Shown here piece after piece: positions 6,203 to 6,943 of a DNA stretch of 6,943 bases. Source of the stretch: Pseudomonadota bacterium (GTDB taxonomy: Bacteria > Pseudomonadota > Alphaproteobacteria > UBA8366 > GCA-2717185); NCBI GenBank assembly GCA_027619655.1, contig JAQCHR010000194.1, positions 1 through 6,943 of the forward strand, read 5' to 3'. Position 1 is the stretch's first letter. Each line of letters starts with the position of its first letter. The position numbers and the translations under genes are program-made. The notes below the pieces were generated by a model. That model was not told the DNA's origin. It searched no databases and was given only the letters and a program-made list of their open reading frames with translations.

Positions 6203-6943
6203 ATGCTGTTCAACTCGACCGCCTTCCTGTTGCTCTTCCTGCCCATCGCGCTGGGTGGTTTCTATGGGCTGGGCAGGTTTAGTACCCACCGGCTGCTGTT
6301 TATCTGGATCGCCTGCATTTCCATCGTATTCTACGGGGTCTGGAATCCGCTTTATGTCCCGTTGCTGGTCGGGTCGATCAGCGCGAACTATCTCATCGCC
6401 AATTACGGTTTCGACCGGGCCCGTACCACCGGACGCCGCAAATTGCTACTCTGGGCCGGGATCGGCCTGAATCTCGCCCTGCTCGGCTATTTCAAATACA
6501 CGATCTTCTTCCTGGGCACGCTTGCCGATATCGGGCTGTCCACCCTGCGGCTCGGCGATATCATCCTGCCGCTTGCCATTTCGTTCTTCACGTTCCAGCA
6601 GATCTCCTACCTGGTCGATTGCAGCCGGGGATCGCCCCGGGCCGCGTCCTGGTGGGAATACGCATTCTTCGTCAGCTTCTTTCCGCAACTGATCGCCGGG
6701 CCGATCGTGCGGTTCGAGGAGGTCAAGGCGCAATACGACGACGAATCCTTCGGTCGCTTCTCGACAGCCGGTTTCGCGCTCGGCCTCGTGGTCTTCATCA
6801 TCGGCCTCGCGCAGAAAACCATGCTCGCCGACAATCTGGCATCCCTGGCAACCCCCCTATTCGCGAGCAATGCCGACGGCATCCTGCTCAGTGCAACACA
6901 GGCCTGGCTTGCCGCGCTTGCCTACAGCTTCCAGATCTATTTC
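6203..6943 (+). CDS. MBOAT family O-acyltransferase, AlgI-like, 5' part (runs off window)
   Basis: Open from ATG 6203 to the window edge (247 codons), with no stop. The start MLFNSTAFLLLFLPIAL is the usual AlgI-type opening. Further motifs are SIVFYGVWNPLYVPLL near 43-58, LLGYFKYTIFFL near 93-104, ILPLAISFFTFQQISYLVD (121-139), FFPQLIAGPIVRFEEV (159-174) and AYSFQIYF at the edge. Many membrane helices are evident. AlgI-type MBOAT proteins move acyl (usually acetyl) groups across the inner membrane onto envelope polysaccharides such as alginate, or onto other acceptors, usually with a periplasmic SGNH/AlgX-like partner. The catalytic histidine and any partner gene lie beyond the window. The start is 2 bases after the hydroxylase stop (TGA-CA-ATG) with only a weak ribosome site, suggesting translational coupling. 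The family is clear; the acceptor is unknown. Confidence 0.9.
   Translation, partial: MLFNSTAFLLLFLPIALGGFYGLGRFSTHRLLFIWIACISIVFYGVWNPLYVPLLVGSISANYLIANYGFDRARTTGRRKLLLWAGIGLNLALLGYFKYTIFFLGTLADIGLSTLRLGDIILPLAISFFTFQQISYLVDCSRGSPRAASWWEYAFFVSFFPQLIAGPIVRFEEVKAQYDDESFGRFSTAGFALGLVVFIIGLAQKTMLADNLASLATPLFASNADGILLSATQAWLAALAYSFQIYF

Noticed and set aside
5193..6203. Antisense open frame opposite the hydroxylase (336 codons)
   Set aside because: It is uninterrupted even though the sense gene has a stop, but its Gln/Arg-rich composition matches no family, while the sense strand has three histidine boxes.

Overview
The window reads as chromosomal DNA of a GC-rich alphaproteobacterium. This is inferred from strong G/C preference at third codon positions, HlyB/HlyD-type secretion genes, and a TTAA-N7-TTAA site of the kind bound by the alphaproteobacterial regulator CtrA. 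No species can be named. No tRNA, rRNA, CRISPR array, insertion sequence or integrase was seen.

Left end (1-1188, minus strand): a two-gene sugar or polyol catabolism unit. It holds a complete Gfo/Idh/MocA NAD(P)-dependent oxidoreductase, followed with no spacer (TAA then ATG) by the first 43 codons of a TIM-barrel sugar phosphate isomerase/epimerase that runs off the window. A divergent intergenic region (1189-1445) separates this unit from the rest.

Middle (1446-4990, plus strand): a type I secretion pair. The first gene is an HlyB-type ABC exporter with a degenerate C39 peptidase-like N-terminal domain. The second is an HlyD-type periplasmic adaptor that overlaps it by 14 bases. The adaptor gene is broken by a frameshift near 4035-4040, where one GC dinucleotide appears to be missing. 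No secreted substrate and no TolC-like outer-membrane gene lies in the window.

Right end (4991-6943, plus strand): a 169-base gap holds the CtrA-like site and several small inverted repeats. Then comes a sterol desaturase/fatty acid hydroxylase family gene interrupted by an in-frame TAA at 5919-5921, just before its third histidine box. Two bases after its final stop starts an AlgI-like MBOAT O-acyltransferase, which is cut by the window edge. The hydroxylase and acyltransferase probably act together on a membrane lipid or envelope polymer; the substrate cannot be read from the sequence.

The main point for a reader is that two neighbouring, otherwise well-conserved genes each carry one inactivating lesion. 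Either this locus is decaying or the assembly has small errors here. I did not find a clearly undescribed system. The hydroxylase-MBOAT pair with its CtrA-like upstream site is the best candidate for new biology.
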